A stretch of DNA of 64,000 nt from Flammula alnicola (taxonomy: Eukaryota > Basidiomycota > Agaricomycetes > Agaricales > Strophariaceae): NCBI GenBank assembly GCA_015499995.1, contig JADNRV010000124.1:1-64000 (forward strand), read 5' to 3'. The notes under the pieces were generated by a model. That model did no database searches, was not told where the DNA came from, and saw nothing but the letters and a program-made list of their open reading frames with translations. The translations under genes were made by a program, and so were the position numbers. This document shows positions 12,115 to 24,649 of this stretch, piece after piece. The stretch's first letter is position 1. Every line of letters starts with the position of its first letter.

Positions 12115-15100
12115 ATGGCTGCTGTCGATTCTGTTCCGGTACATCCCATCCATGAACGAAGCGACTCGTTCAGCGATGAGAAAGGTGCGGACAAGGAGAA
12201 CGGTTCCATCGAAATTGCTGCCTCCATTCAAGGAGATGTCTACGACGACCTTCGAGCCATTGACCTTGGCGAGGATGGTAAAGAGAGACCTATTGGTACG
12301 ACACTTCATGAGATTTTCGATGCCTAAAGCTTGACATTGGCCTTCATCATACAGAGACGGATGTTGATGTCGCAACTCGTCTGATCTCTTTGGAGGACGA
12401 CCCAACTCTTCCAGCGTTTACGTTCAGGATGTGGTTCCTTGGCCTTGGACTCTCCTGTTTCGGCGCTGTTCTCGGACAGATCTTCGTACGTCTTCTTGAT
12501 ACATGTGACGACGAAGAACGACACCGACTGTTATGGATATCCAGTATTTTAGGCCTCAGACGGTCTACGTTAGTCCTCTCTTCCTCCAGATCATCGCCTA
12601 TATACTTGGCCTTGTTCTCGAGGACATTATTCCCGGACCCAATAATGTGCGAGAGCGTTTGAGGACCCCAGATAATGCCTTCTGGAGGTTTATGAACCCC
12701 GGCCCTTTCAGTAAGCGCTTTCTCTCACGTATTTCACCCACAACTCATGGTTCACCTCAGACATTAAGGAACATGTGGCAATCACTATATTTTCTACTAC
12801 CGCAGCTGAATCGGCTTTGGCCATTAGCATCTTCGCAGCAGACTCCCTCTATTACAACCTTTCCGTAAGTACTTATCTCATCGTCCCACGGTGATGGTTC
12901 GGCCAGGCTCACCTGCATGCTCACCATTGGCTTCCTTCAGCCCAACGTCGGCGTTGGAATCTTCACGCTTATCGGTATTTGCTTCGTCACTTCTTTGTTA
13001 TGTTTGCTATCTCGAACTAACGCAATGTATCTATATCAGGATCGCAACTGATGGGATATGGCCTCGGAGGTGGGTCCACATACTACCTTCGGCAGCAATT
13101 CCGTTGCTGATGGCCATAAATAGGCATAATGCGCGCATTCTTAGTGTACCCAACCTACATTGTATTCCCCAACTTGCTTCCCACTGTGCAGTTGTTCGAC
13201 GCACTTCACCGCGGAAAGAAGATATTTTTGCAGAAGAAGCGAGTCAAGTTTTTCTGGTCGATTTTCATCGCCATTTTCGTCTGGGAGTGGTTCCCTGAAT
13301 TCATTGCCCCGTAAGTGCTCTGGCCCTACAAGATCAGTATCAGAGCCCCTAACCCGAGTTACGTTACGCAGAACGCTCACAGGTATTAGTATCTTCTGCC
13401 TTGCGAAAAGAGATAGCGCTTGGTTCACCCGTATTTTCGGTGCGTTGACCATATTTTCAATGCTCTTATCCCGCTTAGCGTCATTTAATGTAGGTGGCGC
13501 CGCTGGAAATGAAGGTCTCGGGATGTTCTCCCTCTGCCTGGATTGGAACTACGTCGGCTCGGGTGGTGGATCACTTGGAGCACTTTTCACGCCTCTTTCA
13601 ACCCAGTTATCGCTTTATTTCGGAACGATGGTTTGCATGTCAGTCTCTCGCGTAACTCGATTATTACTCACGAACATACTGACTCATGGCCCTTGTCAGT
13701 ATCGCTTTCTGTGCTTGCTACGCGGCCAACACGTGGAGTGGCCAGAACTTCCCATTCCTGTCGCAGGCCTTGTTCTACGAAAATGGAAGCCTCTTTGACC
13801 AGCTTGCAATTTTGGACGAGAACTTCCGCCTCGACCCCGCCAAACTCGCAGAAGTGGGACTTCCTTGGTTCGCCAGCTCGCAGGTGCTCACCAAGATCGG
13901 AGCCAACTTGGCCATTGGTGCGACTATTATGCACGTCCTCTTGTGGTACGGCAAGGATATCATCGAGGTCATTAGGAAATACAGGGTAGGTTCCACTCGT
14001 TCGACCCAAGCATGCGAGCTAATTTTTTTCAAGGCTGGCGAAAACTACGACCCCCATCTCGCAAAGATGAAAATCTATCCCGAAGTTCCCATGTGGTGGT
14101 ATATTCTGGTCTTTCTTGCCAGCTTCTCGATGGCCATGGCTACTATCTACACTGGACACTCCGGTCTTCCATGGTACACGTATAAGTGATACTGTCAAAT
14201 ATATCGTCGCTAACCAAATATCTCGCATAGGTGGGGCTTGATCGTTGCACTCATCATCGCAGCTATTTTCCTTCCGTTCGTGGTTACAGTGTACGCTATC
14301 ACTGGTTTCGTGCCAAACATCCAGAATCTCGTACAGGTCAGTGTCTGTGTATTCAGATTTCCATTCACAGAACCAACCTCCGGGTCTCTCAGATTTTGGG
14401 CGCATCCATGATCCCGGGCAGTCCGCAGACCAATATGTATTTCACACTTTATGGGTTCAATACTGTTGACCAAGCGCGTGGCCTCATCCGCGATCTCAAG
14501 ATGGTGAGTATCTGCGCCGCCACTCCATCAATTTTGAATTTAACAATGGCTCTTACAGGGTCAATATACGAAGCTTCCTCCTCGCGTCACATTTACCGTG
14601 CAATGCTTGGGTGCAATCATTGTACGTTGCTCTTACTCTTGGTAATGAAAACCGGGTTTGATTGGCTTCATATTCGTCAAGGGCGGTATTTTGAACTATA
14701 TTATTATGAAAGTCATTATCAGTACGCACCGCGAGATTCTCTTGGACGTCCAAGGTTCCAATATTGTGAGTACCAAGATCAATCCCTGAAACCCACCGGA
14801 GATTAACACCAGATTTTCTTCGATTACAGTGGTCCGGTCAACAAGTCCAGGTTAGATTTATTTCGTCTGTCAATTCTTCGGGCTCTGACATGTTCCTTCC
14901 CTACCCAGTCATTCAACAGTGATGCAGTCTCCTGGGGTGCCCTCGGAAACCTTCTCTATGCGCCAGATGGTCGCTATGGGGTACATTTTTACTGATACAA
15001 GCGTTCGTGCCGCTCCTAACTAAATCTCCTCGATAGATTGTCCCCTTCTCGATCCTCATCGGTCTTGCGGTTCCAGTGCCTTTCTGGATTCTTCACAAAT

Positions 15101-15534
15101 TCTTCCCGAAGCTCGGTGCTAATCACGTCATCACACCGATTCTTTGCTGTATGTTCTCATTTTGAGCCATTCTCGTGTTTATTTCTAACAGTTGTTGTCA
15201 TATGATCTAGGGACACTCGGATACCTTAGCGTCGGCATCAACAGCTCCGTGTTTACCACGTTCTGCTTGGCCGTGTTCTCGCAGTACTATCTGAGGAAGC
15301 ATCGCCCGAGATGGTTCAGGAAATACAACTTCCTACTCTCAGCGGCTCTGGATGGAGGCACACAGGTTATGGTCTTCGTCTTCACCTTCGCAGTCGGTGG
15401 AGGAAGTGGAAAAGTCACTTCTATGCCAAACTGGGCTTTGGTGCGTTCTCTCTTTTTATTATTATTTCAGTCAACGTCTTATCTCGTTTCAGAACCCTAC
15501 TGGGAATCCCGACTATTGCCAGCGCCTTACTTAG
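12115..15534 (+). CDS. OPT-family oligopeptide transporter
   Basis: Predicted 770-residue proton-coupled transporter that imports small peptides (or related substrates such as glutathione or metal-siderophore conjugates) across the plasma membrane. Twenty exons were joined from 12115-12295 to 15493-15534; all phases agree and the total length divides by three. The soluble N-terminus (about 75 residues) is followed by many hydrophobic spans. Family motifs are visible: NPGPFNIKEH near residue 155, the Gly-rich SGGGSLGALFTPLS segment, and KLPPRVTF near residue 575, matching the KIPPR-type motif of the family. The C-terminus is the short tail NPTGNPDYCQRLT. Two introns end in AAG (14033 and 14681). 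The length equals that of typical fungal OPT proteins. No broken codon was seen, so it is probably functional; the substrate cannot be read from sequence. Confidence 0.95.
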
Positions 15535-16395
15535 GCCCCTTTATACCTCATCTATACTCGGGGATTATGAACCTAATGTGCATCACGCTGCTCGATATGT
15601 CGTACATACGTACTCTAGTAATGTAAAATGTATAAATTCAATCATTTCTGACATCCTTCGACTATTCAGTTCCTATTCGTAAGACTGATCAGGGCATGCG
15701 GCATTCGAGTATCAACTCTTCGAGATGCAGGGTCTGCTGGGTGAAGGTCATGGTCGGTGATGGCAACGAGGGCGAGATAAAAGATGCTTGAATCGCATCG
15801 CTCGATGTGAAGCAAATGTGAAGTTGGTGTGATGCGATGGAATTTGTTCAGCAAATTTTCTGAGATTTTCGTCCTTGGTGTTGGTGGCGTATTTTTCACT
15901 TGAAAATCTCAATACTGCAAATTGCAAATTGAAGCAAAATTGAAGTGTCTTTGGACCACAAAGGGCCCGTATGTGAAAACAAACTCCCAGCGGCCGTCGG
16001 GTGTCGGCACATCGACTTCGCACGTGACCAGTGCCGTAAACGAACTTGAAAACGTCGTTACTTTGCTAGGCTCTCAAGACAGACCAAATCTTTGCCAAAT
16101 CTTGCCTCCAACTTGCTTTTCGCGGACCCTCCCAGATCGGATAGTGACACCCTTCCCCCTGACACAAGTAACTCGTTACTTGCTCATCTCATCTCGTTGC
16201 GTGAAGAGTAGCCTCGTTAAGGTCCCAGACATTAGGATTAGGGTGTAGTATTTGTTGAATTTCGACGTGTGTACCCATCTTGCACTTTTTATTACCATTT
16301 TTACGTGTGTATTTATCCATTTTCTACTTCAGGAAACAAAACAAAAAAACACTCGAGCGAAGACGTACCGGCGTCTCCCGGATTCGAACTTGAGG
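15535..16395. other. Intergenic stretch between tandem genes
   Basis: AT-rich OPT 3' flank and the upstream region of the F-box gene. Short overlapping ORFs on both strands have no support. The longest one merges into the F-box frame upstream of its first ATG. Confidence 0.5.
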
Positions 16396-17862
16396 ATGCA
16401 CAGGCTCCCCCGCGAGCTTTGGTTTCTGGTCGCCGCTCACAGCAGGAGAAGAGACCTTCCTTCTCTTGCCCGAGTATGTTCTCTGTTTCTTACGGCTTCG
16501 CGTCCCCTACTATATCGACAAGTGATCCTAAAAGATACTATATTTCTCCGCAATACTCTGGATCTTCTTCGACGTCCCGATGTTGCTCGAAGGGTGGAAG
16601 ACCTTACGTTCTCCAGAGTTTTGCCCAAGAGGAGAGATGGATCCGCTTACATTCCTTTCGACATCGTGAAGGACATGTGCAAATTGCGATCCCTCCATAT
16701 CCTTCGTTCTTGTCCCTTTTTTGCAAGTGCCGCAGATCAAGAATCGTTTGTCGAGAGCATAACAACGTTCTGTCCCCTTCTGAAAGACTTTCGATACGTA
16801 CTTTCAGGTCCACTTCCAGGTTTGCATTTTACGATCTCTGGTCTGGAAAGTCTGACATGGCGAGAACTTGAAGGCGAGATCATTTCGCATACCCTCATCG
16901 AATATTATATTCATATCTGTTTTTTAGGTTCATTTTCGATTCCTGTGCTGTCCCTCGCGCGAGCTTCAGCTTCAACCATAACTCACCTTTCATTCCTTTC
17001 TGAAATAGACGAATTTGAGACAGGACCGTTTGTTGCCTTTGGTACTATCCATTTTCCCCGTCTCGTTTCGTTCGAGCTCGGCTCATGGGATGTGGTCCAC
17101 TCCCTTGAAATGTCAACTGCCCTTACTCGATTTCTACTTTCTCATCCCACCCTCCGTGATCTCCACTTGGCGTATATACCCGAGTACGAGGATCTAGATC
17201 AACTGGACCCTACATTAATCACCAAGGATATGCTTCCCAACCTCCGGTCTCTCCGCGCACACCCGAGTTTCGTCCAAATGCTGGCGAGCGGAGGATGTAA
17301 CGGTCTGAACAACATGACATCCTTGTCCATCGTCCATGGATTGCACGACGAACTGAAGGAAGCCGTGGACGTTATGCTTCATTCGTTGCTCCTGCTTGCC
17401 CCGGACGGCTTGCCGAATGTGAAAAATCTCAAATTCTACTTAAGAGACATCGCTGATGACTCCCTTGACGACTTCGTTGGGTGGATGGGCGATTTCTCCA
17501 AACTGTTCCCGCGCATTGAGACTTGGACGGGCGATCTTCCGAATGATATAACCTTGGTACGTTGAATCCTTTCGGGGTAGTTCGACTCCGCTGACGCATT
17601 CTGCCCTTTTCAGAGCTTATTCACTCAAGTCCTCTCCGGTTTCCCGTATGCTCGAGAATTTGAAATTGAGGGGTGGCCGGAGCCCGAACCCAATGGTTCG
17701 TCTAAAATGGACGCGATTCGTGCCATTTCCTCCCATTTCCAATTCCTCGAACAGGTCAAATTTCGACGGCCAGATGGTACGCTGGCAGATATACTCAGAA
17801 TATCCCGATATCGTGAAGGATACCAGATATTTTCATGGGTGGAGGATGTGGAAGATACCTAA
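16396..17862 (+). CDS. F-box/LRR-like protein
   Basis: Predicted 469-residue protein. Two exons, 16396-17556 and 17614-17862, joined in phase 0 by a GTACGT..TTTCAG intron. The N-terminal F-box-like segment (MHRLPRELWFLVAAHSR through LFLTASRPLLYRQVIL) would bind Skp1 in an SCF ubiquitin ligase. The rest contains irregular leucine-rich segments (LRSLHIL, LTWRELE, LRDLHLA, VKNLKFYL) that would choose substrates. The frame is open further upstream, but 16396 is the first in-frame ATG and lies right at the F-box. Such proteins form large, fast-evolving families in Agaricomycetes, so no partner can be named. No breaks are seen. Confidence 0.8.
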
Positions 17863-18024
17863 ATAAACGTAGTTAAATGCACTTCGAATTCGCCTCTAGC
17901 TACTTGTAATAAATATGTGTATGGATTTGATTCGCCTGCATTTGCATGTAGTATAATAGACAAACCACTATCAATATAGTATTACATCGTGCAGGGTAAA
18001 TAGCATGAAACTTGATGCGAGAAG

Positions 18025-18321
18025 TCAATATTTTTTTGGGTCTTCATCCGTAGAATGTTCACATTCGCCTCGGGCTATGATGTCGACGTATCTGCCATCC
18101 TCACCCTTTGCTTGCCGGGAAACATTGATCGGACTGGCGAGTCGGGTGAGTGAACGAAACCAACTGACATTTTCTTTCTCTAGTGCCGGAGCTCTTCCAC
18201 AAACACTCAGATAAGCCAATGGGGAGTTCCCTTCAACGCCGGCGTAGTGCTTATTACCACCTCTGACAGAGATCCACGCACGGACAAAGCAGAGGATGCG
18301 GGATGTTGGAGGGAGGGCCAT
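18025..18321 (-). pseudogene. 3' fragment of an F-box gene
   Basis: The minus-strand frame carries FVRAW, GRAPALEKENVSWFRSL, and GEDGRYVDI near its end. The same blocks occur in the same order at about 58400-58670 (FVRAW, GRAPVFKLEKEDILWFRSL, GEDGRYVDI), where they belong to another F-box-type remnant. No 5' part with an F-box is found upstream on this strand, so this is a truncated relic. Homology between the two loci is directly visible; the F-box label is inferred from the layout of such genes. Confidence 0.6.
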
Positions 18322-19254
18322 CGGGAAATTGGGGGCCCGCCGATTTCTGCAGGTGGTGTTTGTGATTTGTCAGCACACTGTTGACCCACGTTTTTGCAAA
18401 ACGCAGCATTTTTTGGACTTGGCTGTCCGTGGCATGTCTTGCTGACTATGACCCTCTGTGGACATTCTTAGGGACCGTGGTATACCCGTTTAATTCAGCA
18501 ATAATAATTTGACCGTTCTGTCACTCAACTTGCACTCTTGGTAACCTCTGCTCATTTCCGACCACAATTATAATGTACTGGTAGCCAATTGGATGACCTT
18601 AGCCATGTATCATAAGTTTAAATGGTTATGACAAATTACTAGCATTATTCGAGATATGTGTATGTATATTTAATTCTCAAATAAGAATTGTATTGTTACA
18701 GAATATGGCCAATGTGTATTTTTCGTTCCCTATGACCGAATATCTACCAACCGTGGTCCCTGAGGAACAGATTCCCACGGTGGTTCTTCAATCGTGGGTT
18801 TGATCGGCGTGCTGATCGGGACATCATTTTCTGGCCCCGCGAGGTGGCTGTGTATCATAAGCGCTCGCAAATGCCGTAGTGTTATCCAGGATCCTTGAAG
18901 GACACCGTCCTTGAAGCCCTGCCTTGACAGTCCAACATAAGATATATATGGAAACTCTCAATATATTTAAAACATAGCTTTCTTACTGTCAGGTATCCGA
19001 AGCAGCGCGTTCATTTAATTGTTTAGTACAACATCCATCGTAAGCGCTTGAGGTTACAACTTGTAGGCCACTGGTTGAGTTGTCGACGACATAAGCAATA
19101 TCTCTGTTTGAATCTGTCGTTCTGCAACTCCTAGCAATATCTCTATTTGACTCTGTCGTTCTGCAACTCCTAGCAATATCTCTATTTGACTCTGTCGTTC
19201 TACAACTTGCACTCTACAACCTTTCACCAACCACCGACGTCATTTCGCCCAACC
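18322..19254. other. AT-rich intergenic stretch
   Basis: No supported coding frame. Apart from the tandem repeat at its right end, nothing recognisable was found. Confidence 0.5.
19093..19207. repeat. 39/40-bp tandem repeat, three copies
   Basis: The unit starting AGCAATATCTCT and running through TCTGTCGTTCT begins at 19093, 19133 and 19172. The copies differ at only a few positions. The array ends about 50 bases upstream of the ATG of the small gene at 19255, so it lies in its probable promoter or 5' leader. Confidence 0.85.
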
Positions 19255-19730
19255 ATGCGCCCTTCTTTCGTCCAATACATCGGTTTCAAAGTCAAGATGT
19301 TCAAGATGTACTTGCCGAAACATCAAAAGGACAGGTCGCTGCTCAAATCGGAAGCATCTCGGGCGGTCCGTGCCTTGCAGGCGGAGGGAAGTCTGGGTTC
19401 CGAGGGGACGATGGTAATTTGGTACGTTCTATTTCCAGCACGCGTACTGTACTCTTCTGACACTCGGGTAAAGTTCCAGCCTTCACAAGGACGATCGCTA
19501 TACGGCCCGCGTTTTCGCCCCGGGGAACGGCCCTTACCTTGGGGGTGTTCATCTTTATCCGGATGGCTGCACGCCCCCGACTTTCCAGCGACGGGAGATG
19601 GATGCCCAGGGTAGCCGCTGGAAACGTATGACACTATCGGACGCGGAACGTCGGTATGACCTCGAGGATTTTTGGTATGTCATCCGTTTTTCCGTTCTTT
19701 ATGCCCACCTTTAAGTACCAATTTAGCTAG
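19255..19730 (+). CDS. Small orphan protein
   Basis: Predicted about 121 residues, not recognised. Exons 19255-19421 and 19480-19674 join in phase, then either a third intron leads to a stop at 19728-19730 or the second exon reads through to a TAA near 19714. The first exon (MRPSFVQYIGFKVKMFKMYL...) is basic. The second exon (HKDDRYTARVFAPGNGPYLG ... MTLSDAERRYDLEDF) has strongly protein-like composition, which is the main reason to call a gene. No signal peptide or membrane span. Confidence 0.5.
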
Positions 19731-22700
19731 ATCATTTCATTTCGCATTCGTAGTCCTGCAGTAGTAGATATCGATTTCTGTTTTTGTTCACAAATTTACG
19801 CGGCTGAATTATTGCATTCCTATCGTACAAACCTACGGAATACGTTCTAATCGTGGATTCCCTTGGTTTCAGGGAATTAACGGAGATCAGCTTGAAGTTT
19901 TCGTGGGTAGTTCGGCAGGTCCGTGGTGGTCGAGGCTCCGAGGGAATGTAAGTGAAGACGATGATGGGTTTTTGAGCATTGCAAGACCATTGGGCTTGAC
20001 TCTTGATGACGAATAGATTAGAATGCGAGCTGAAAAAGAATAAATGCTGCTTAGTTTCTCTTGCGGTAATTTGGACTCTGTTACTGGGGCATCTCAATGG
20101 GCAGATATACAGAGCTCGAGAGAGGTAGAGGAGGGTATGATAAGCAGACGGAGGGACAGATGAGTTGACAGGCGCCAATCAACTGCTCGCTTAGCATGAA
20201 TCGGAGTTGTTGGTCCAGGACACCGGAATTTGCACAACTCGGCTATATTCTCCTAGATACACATGTACATACAAGGCATTTGGGAATTGTATAAAGGGAA
20301 AGGGGAATTGGCCTCGTCTCATCATTCCCTTCCTACCTCTTCTCCTCCTCTCCTCTCCTCTCCTCTCCTTCTCTTCTGCGCTCGATACCCGAGCCCTCTT
20401 CATTGTCCTCGGCGGACTAGACACTCGTAAGGCGTCTCCCCGCCATCTTCTCTAGCGTCGAGCTCGCCGCCAATTATTGTGGTGTGTTGGTAAGCCCTGA
20501 GATCTAGCCCTCACCTGCCCTTAGTCACTGATTATCTCACGTCTAGAACATCGTATTATGGTCAGCAACATCGCTATGTAAGTAAGTAACATCGCTGCTT
20601 ACCTTGGTATCGGTTCTGACTCTTCTCTTCGTCGCGTTCAGCAACCTGAATGATGCAGAGTCTCTACCCAACGCGTAAGGCCCCCCTTCCTCTCTCCTGT
20701 TACTCCGACGGTGACCGACACGGCCCAGTGCAATAGCACACCCGATCCACGACCCTTCATGCAACCGAGCGAACAGCCCCTCGAGCCCCGCCATCCACCT
20801 CTGCCATCGCTCGGGTTCGCCGTTGGACAATAGAGCACTGGTGTGGGAACCACGAGGTAAGTGCCCATGTTCGTCAACGAGAGTGTACTCTTCGACTTAC
20901 CGAGCCTTCTCATCCCTTCATCGGCCACCATGCCCCGCCCCATTGCCGCTCAGGCCACCTTGTCCATCATCCCGCTCGAATCGTCGCCCAATAGCTATAA
21001 ACAAAGACGGGGTAAGTGCCGTCCACGAGAGATCCGGTTGAATTGGCACTTACATCTCGAACCACCCCATTGTGCCGCAGCACCGAACGTTGCCCTACAA
21101 TTTCGTCTTTCAATCAACCTGGCGAGTGCCGCGAAAGGCCCGCCGTGCGCGTTCCTCTATCCGATCCCATCTGCCACTAACAAAAAATACGGGCACCCCG
21201 ACGATGCCTCGACAGCATCGCCAGCGCCTCAAGAACAGGCCCGATGGCTGAAGCGAAGCGAGAAGACAACAGACGACACCAAGCCCGCATGTGGCCGTGT
21301 GCCCGTGCGCTACTCGCTCTCGATGGTTGCGAGGCTGTTTCGGGCGACGACCTATACAGTATGCGGCTTGCGGACGAGAAGGCTGCAATGCGAGAGAGGT
21401 AAGTAAGTACCCCCGGATATCTCGTTCTCGTTATGCATCTGACACGTACCTCTGACTGAACTCCATGAATCTCTCCCTATATGCCAGCTCCGACCCCACA
21501 AGTACACGTTGTTTTGCATGCATGCCTGCAGATGAAGGCCGCCGGCGTCATCTCCGTTGGCGTGTGCTGCCATGCGTGGTTGCCGAGTTTGGTGGTGTCG
21601 TTTCGCTGACACGATCGATTGGGAGGCAGTCGTGCATTTGTCGATGAGGGCGAGAGGCTGGAGGAACGAGAGGTAAGTACGCAGGATTCCCATGCTGAAA
21701 ACAAGCATTTGCCGTTCATCTACGTATCCACAAATCCTTCTGCCCTGATCCAGCCCAAACCCACCACGGAGCCATCAAGCAAGCAAGCGTTGTCCTCCCT
21801 GAGATCCAAACGACGTATCTCGAGACGTTGGAGGTGTAGTGGCTGTAGAGAGAGTCGGCTGGTACATGAAAAACAATGGTTAGTCCCTAGCTGTTGTATG
21901 TCGTCTACGTGATGCTTACCTCGCAGGCGCCGTGTCACCCATCCTTCGTTATACCCGCTTCGATCCTCGTTGGTTGTGTTGACGAGCCCTTGCTGCTGAG
22001 ACGTGTTGCCGGAGGTGGTGTTCGTGACGCACGGCGGCAACGTGCACTCTACTTTCGAACGGGTGATGGGGGCTGTGAAAAACGCGCAGCGATGAGTCCT
22101 CGTCTCTCGCTGGCTACGAAACGGGGCACTTACCAAGTTCCAAGCCTGCAAATCCGCATCTAGGGCAGACGCAGCACGACAACGAGCGTGGACGGGAGGT
22201 GTGTGTATGCGCGGAGGCGAGACGCACAGTGACGGTGTTGGTGGGCTAACGGGAAGATATTCGTGGCGCCTGTCCCCTCTGTCGCTTTGGCCATGCCATA
22301 ACCGCCTTGAAGATCGACCGTGTGCGTGGAATCCCAGGTGTTTTCGGTACGTTGGTCGCTTGCTCTTGCTCAGATGTCAGGTTGAGGACGGCGAGGAGGG
22401 AAGGGTTGGACGAGGTAGTTGGGAACTGGAGAGGGAGAGTGTTGGCTAGCCGATTGCGGGGTTTTCCGAGAAGTATGCGGGAGGAAGAGGGCAGAGGTCA
22501 GGTGGAGAGGACGGGTGCAGAAGGCCAGATAAGAGGGAGGGATGGTAAGAGTATGCGAGGTCGATACGTACTGGTAATGGTGTGTTGTATGTCTAGAGTA
22601 GCACCTTGTGTGTAGTTGTCAGGCGATCATCGATAGAAGGAAGGGATTTCCTGGGGATTGCGATCAAGGGCAAGGATGTCGATGGCCCCAGAGTCAGTGA

Positions 22701-22910
22701 GGTTAAGGTCAGGCTCGCCGTCGGTGATATCTTTGTATTCTTGTTCCCAACTAGTCGTATTCCAACTCCGAATTTCCAGAAATCCATATCCGACGCTATT
22801 GTAATTTCCTATTGTCTGCAGAGTCTCACATTCCCGACAATCTTTATTTTCGACCACACGACGGCCACGACAATATCAAGAACGACATCTCCACCGACTC
22901 CGACTCCAGC
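19731..22910. other. Gene-poor stretch with C/T-rich tract and paired splice-donor-like motifs
   Basis: Frames of up to 181 codons occur on both strands but none shows conserved motifs. A pyrimidine tract of repeated TCTCC/TCCTC lies near 20335-20375. From 20578 to 22134 the motif GTAAGT and its reverse complement ACTTAC recur, often as close inverted pairs. A spliced non-coding RNA is possible but not shown. Confidence 0.4.
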
Positions 22911-24160
22911 ATGGCACCCAATCCTACGCCTACCGATGGATTCCCCACTCCGACTTCACGATCTCAAGCAGAGACAAAAGCGGTCTTGCTCAAACACATC
23001 CCTGACGCCGACGCGCCTGCGCCAAGCTTGCAGAAGAATGCACACATGCAGTTCCTAGTGCGGAACCTCGTGCAGGGATTCCCGATGTGATACATCAGCC
23101 AGGACGCCAGCCAGCCGTGGCTGTTGTTTTGGACCGTACAGGCGTTCAGCGTGTTGCAGGTTGGGTTGGATCCGGGGAATAAGCAGAGGTGTGTTGAATT
23201 GCGAACTCCTGTGAATTGATTGAAATGTGTGGTACTTAGATGTATCGACAAGATCATGACATGGCAGCACCCCGAAGGCAGATTCGGGGGTGGCCCAGGA
23301 CAGGCTGCGCATCTCCTCCCGACGTATGCATCCGTGTGCGCGTTAGCGATCGTAGGCCGTCCTGGACCGAACGGAGGATGGGATCAGGTAGATCGGTAAG
23401 AGATTAACGTATTGCTATCTGAACAGCGCGACTGATGAGGAGCAACACAGAGAGAAGATGTACAAGTTCTTTCTCTCGTTGAAGCAAAAGGACGGCTCTT
23501 TCCTAGTGGCACATCATTCGGAAGTTGATGTTCGGTGGGTTTCCAACTTGCTGTTTTCAACGCTCTAATAGAACAGCATGCAGCGGGATATATTGCCTCC
23601 TAACAGTCGCCACCCTGCTCGACATGCTCACCCCCGAGCTCTCCAAGGCACAGCATCCTTCATCGCTTCATGCCAGACCTACGAAGGCGGCTTCGCTTCC
23701 GCATCTCACCCATCCACCTCCCTATCTGGCTCTCTCCTACCACCACCTGCACCGCGGCCTCCGCTCGGCGAAGCACACGGCGGGTACACATTCTGCGCGC
23801 TGGCGTCTTGGGTCCTCCTCCGGCCCTACCTCGCGTCGACGTCCACGTCAGACGCCCCTCTGCCTACGATCGACGTCAAGAATCTCCTGCGCTGGCTGGT
23901 GAACATGCAAGGGATCGAAATCGAGCTGGGTGGGTTCAGGGGGCGGACGAACAAGCTTGTGGATGGGTGCTATTCGTGGTGGTGCAGTGGGGCATTTGCC
24001 TTGCTCGAGGCGCTCGGGGTGGGTGGGATACAGAACGCGGATTCGGATGAGGTGCCCATTGATGACATTGATGGCAGGTTGTTGTTGCTCTCGTCTTGCT
24101 AAGTCTTCTTGCTCCTCTGCTAAAAGCAGCTACTGATACCATATTCGGTGTGTGGTGCAC
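22911..24160 (+). pseudogene. Broken, 3'-truncated farnesyltransferase beta subunit copy
   Basis: The intact enzyme attaches farnesyl to CaaX proteins such as Ras and mating pheromones, together with an alpha subunit. Exons 22911-23188, 23240-23395, 23451-23534 and 23584 onward are recognisable. Motifs include QDASQPWLLFW, GGPGQAAHLLPTYASV, CQTYEGGFASAS, GEAHGGYTFCALASW and KLVDGCYSWW, which carries the Asp and Cys zinc ligands. The sequence diverges near 24160, before the YHTLY-type block holding the third zinc ligand, so about the last hundred residues are absent. There is an in-frame TGA at 23088-23090 just before the QDASQPW block, and a one-base frame slip near 23647. With three separate defects a functional product is unlikely, and I expect an intact copy elsewhere in the genome. 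GGTase-I beta is a less fitting alternative. Confidence 0.8.
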
Positions 24161-24649
24161 AGAAAAATGCCTTGTTCGACGAATCACACTGGTGGGTGCG
24201 TTGCGTACGAGCATAGGTTCTCCCCGCCCGAAGGCCAGTGAAATCACGCAGTGGGTTTGACCCCGCCACGGAGAGGGGTTAGTTGACAGAGGTTGATACA
24301 TAGAAACTGTACAAGTCGGTATGCAATGAATAAATGGGTTTTCTGTCTATCTATAAACATGCGGGTTAGCACCGAAATAACAAGAACCATGTCAGGGATG
24401 CCCGTACCTTTTCACAAATCACCCACCCGTCTACGTGTACTTCTAACTGATAACATTAGCGGATATTGCAAAATACCGAGAAACTGACATGAAAAAAACT
24501 TACAAAGGGACGAGATCCTGTGGATGTACACTTGAGAGCATTTGTCGTCAGCTAGCTGAAGTTTAGTGAGAGCATGACAAGCGCCTAACACACCTGCCGT
24601 ATCTTGCTAATTCCCGTGAGTGACTGCTACTGCAGCTGCGAGCTCCAAA
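24161..24649. other. Intergenic stretch, no gene seen
   Basis: Between the truncated farnesyltransferase copy and the minus-strand GRF locus only short, unsupported ORFs occur. Confidence 0.5.

Noticed and set aside
16370..16400. GGATTCGAACTT, resembling a reversed tRNA B box
   Set aside because: No acceptor, D or anticodon stems can be formed on the minus strand, and the segment abuts the start of the F-box protein.
20335..20375. TCTCC-rich tract as a possible functional element
   Set aside because: Simple low-complexity pyrimidine repeat, common in fungal intergenic DNA.
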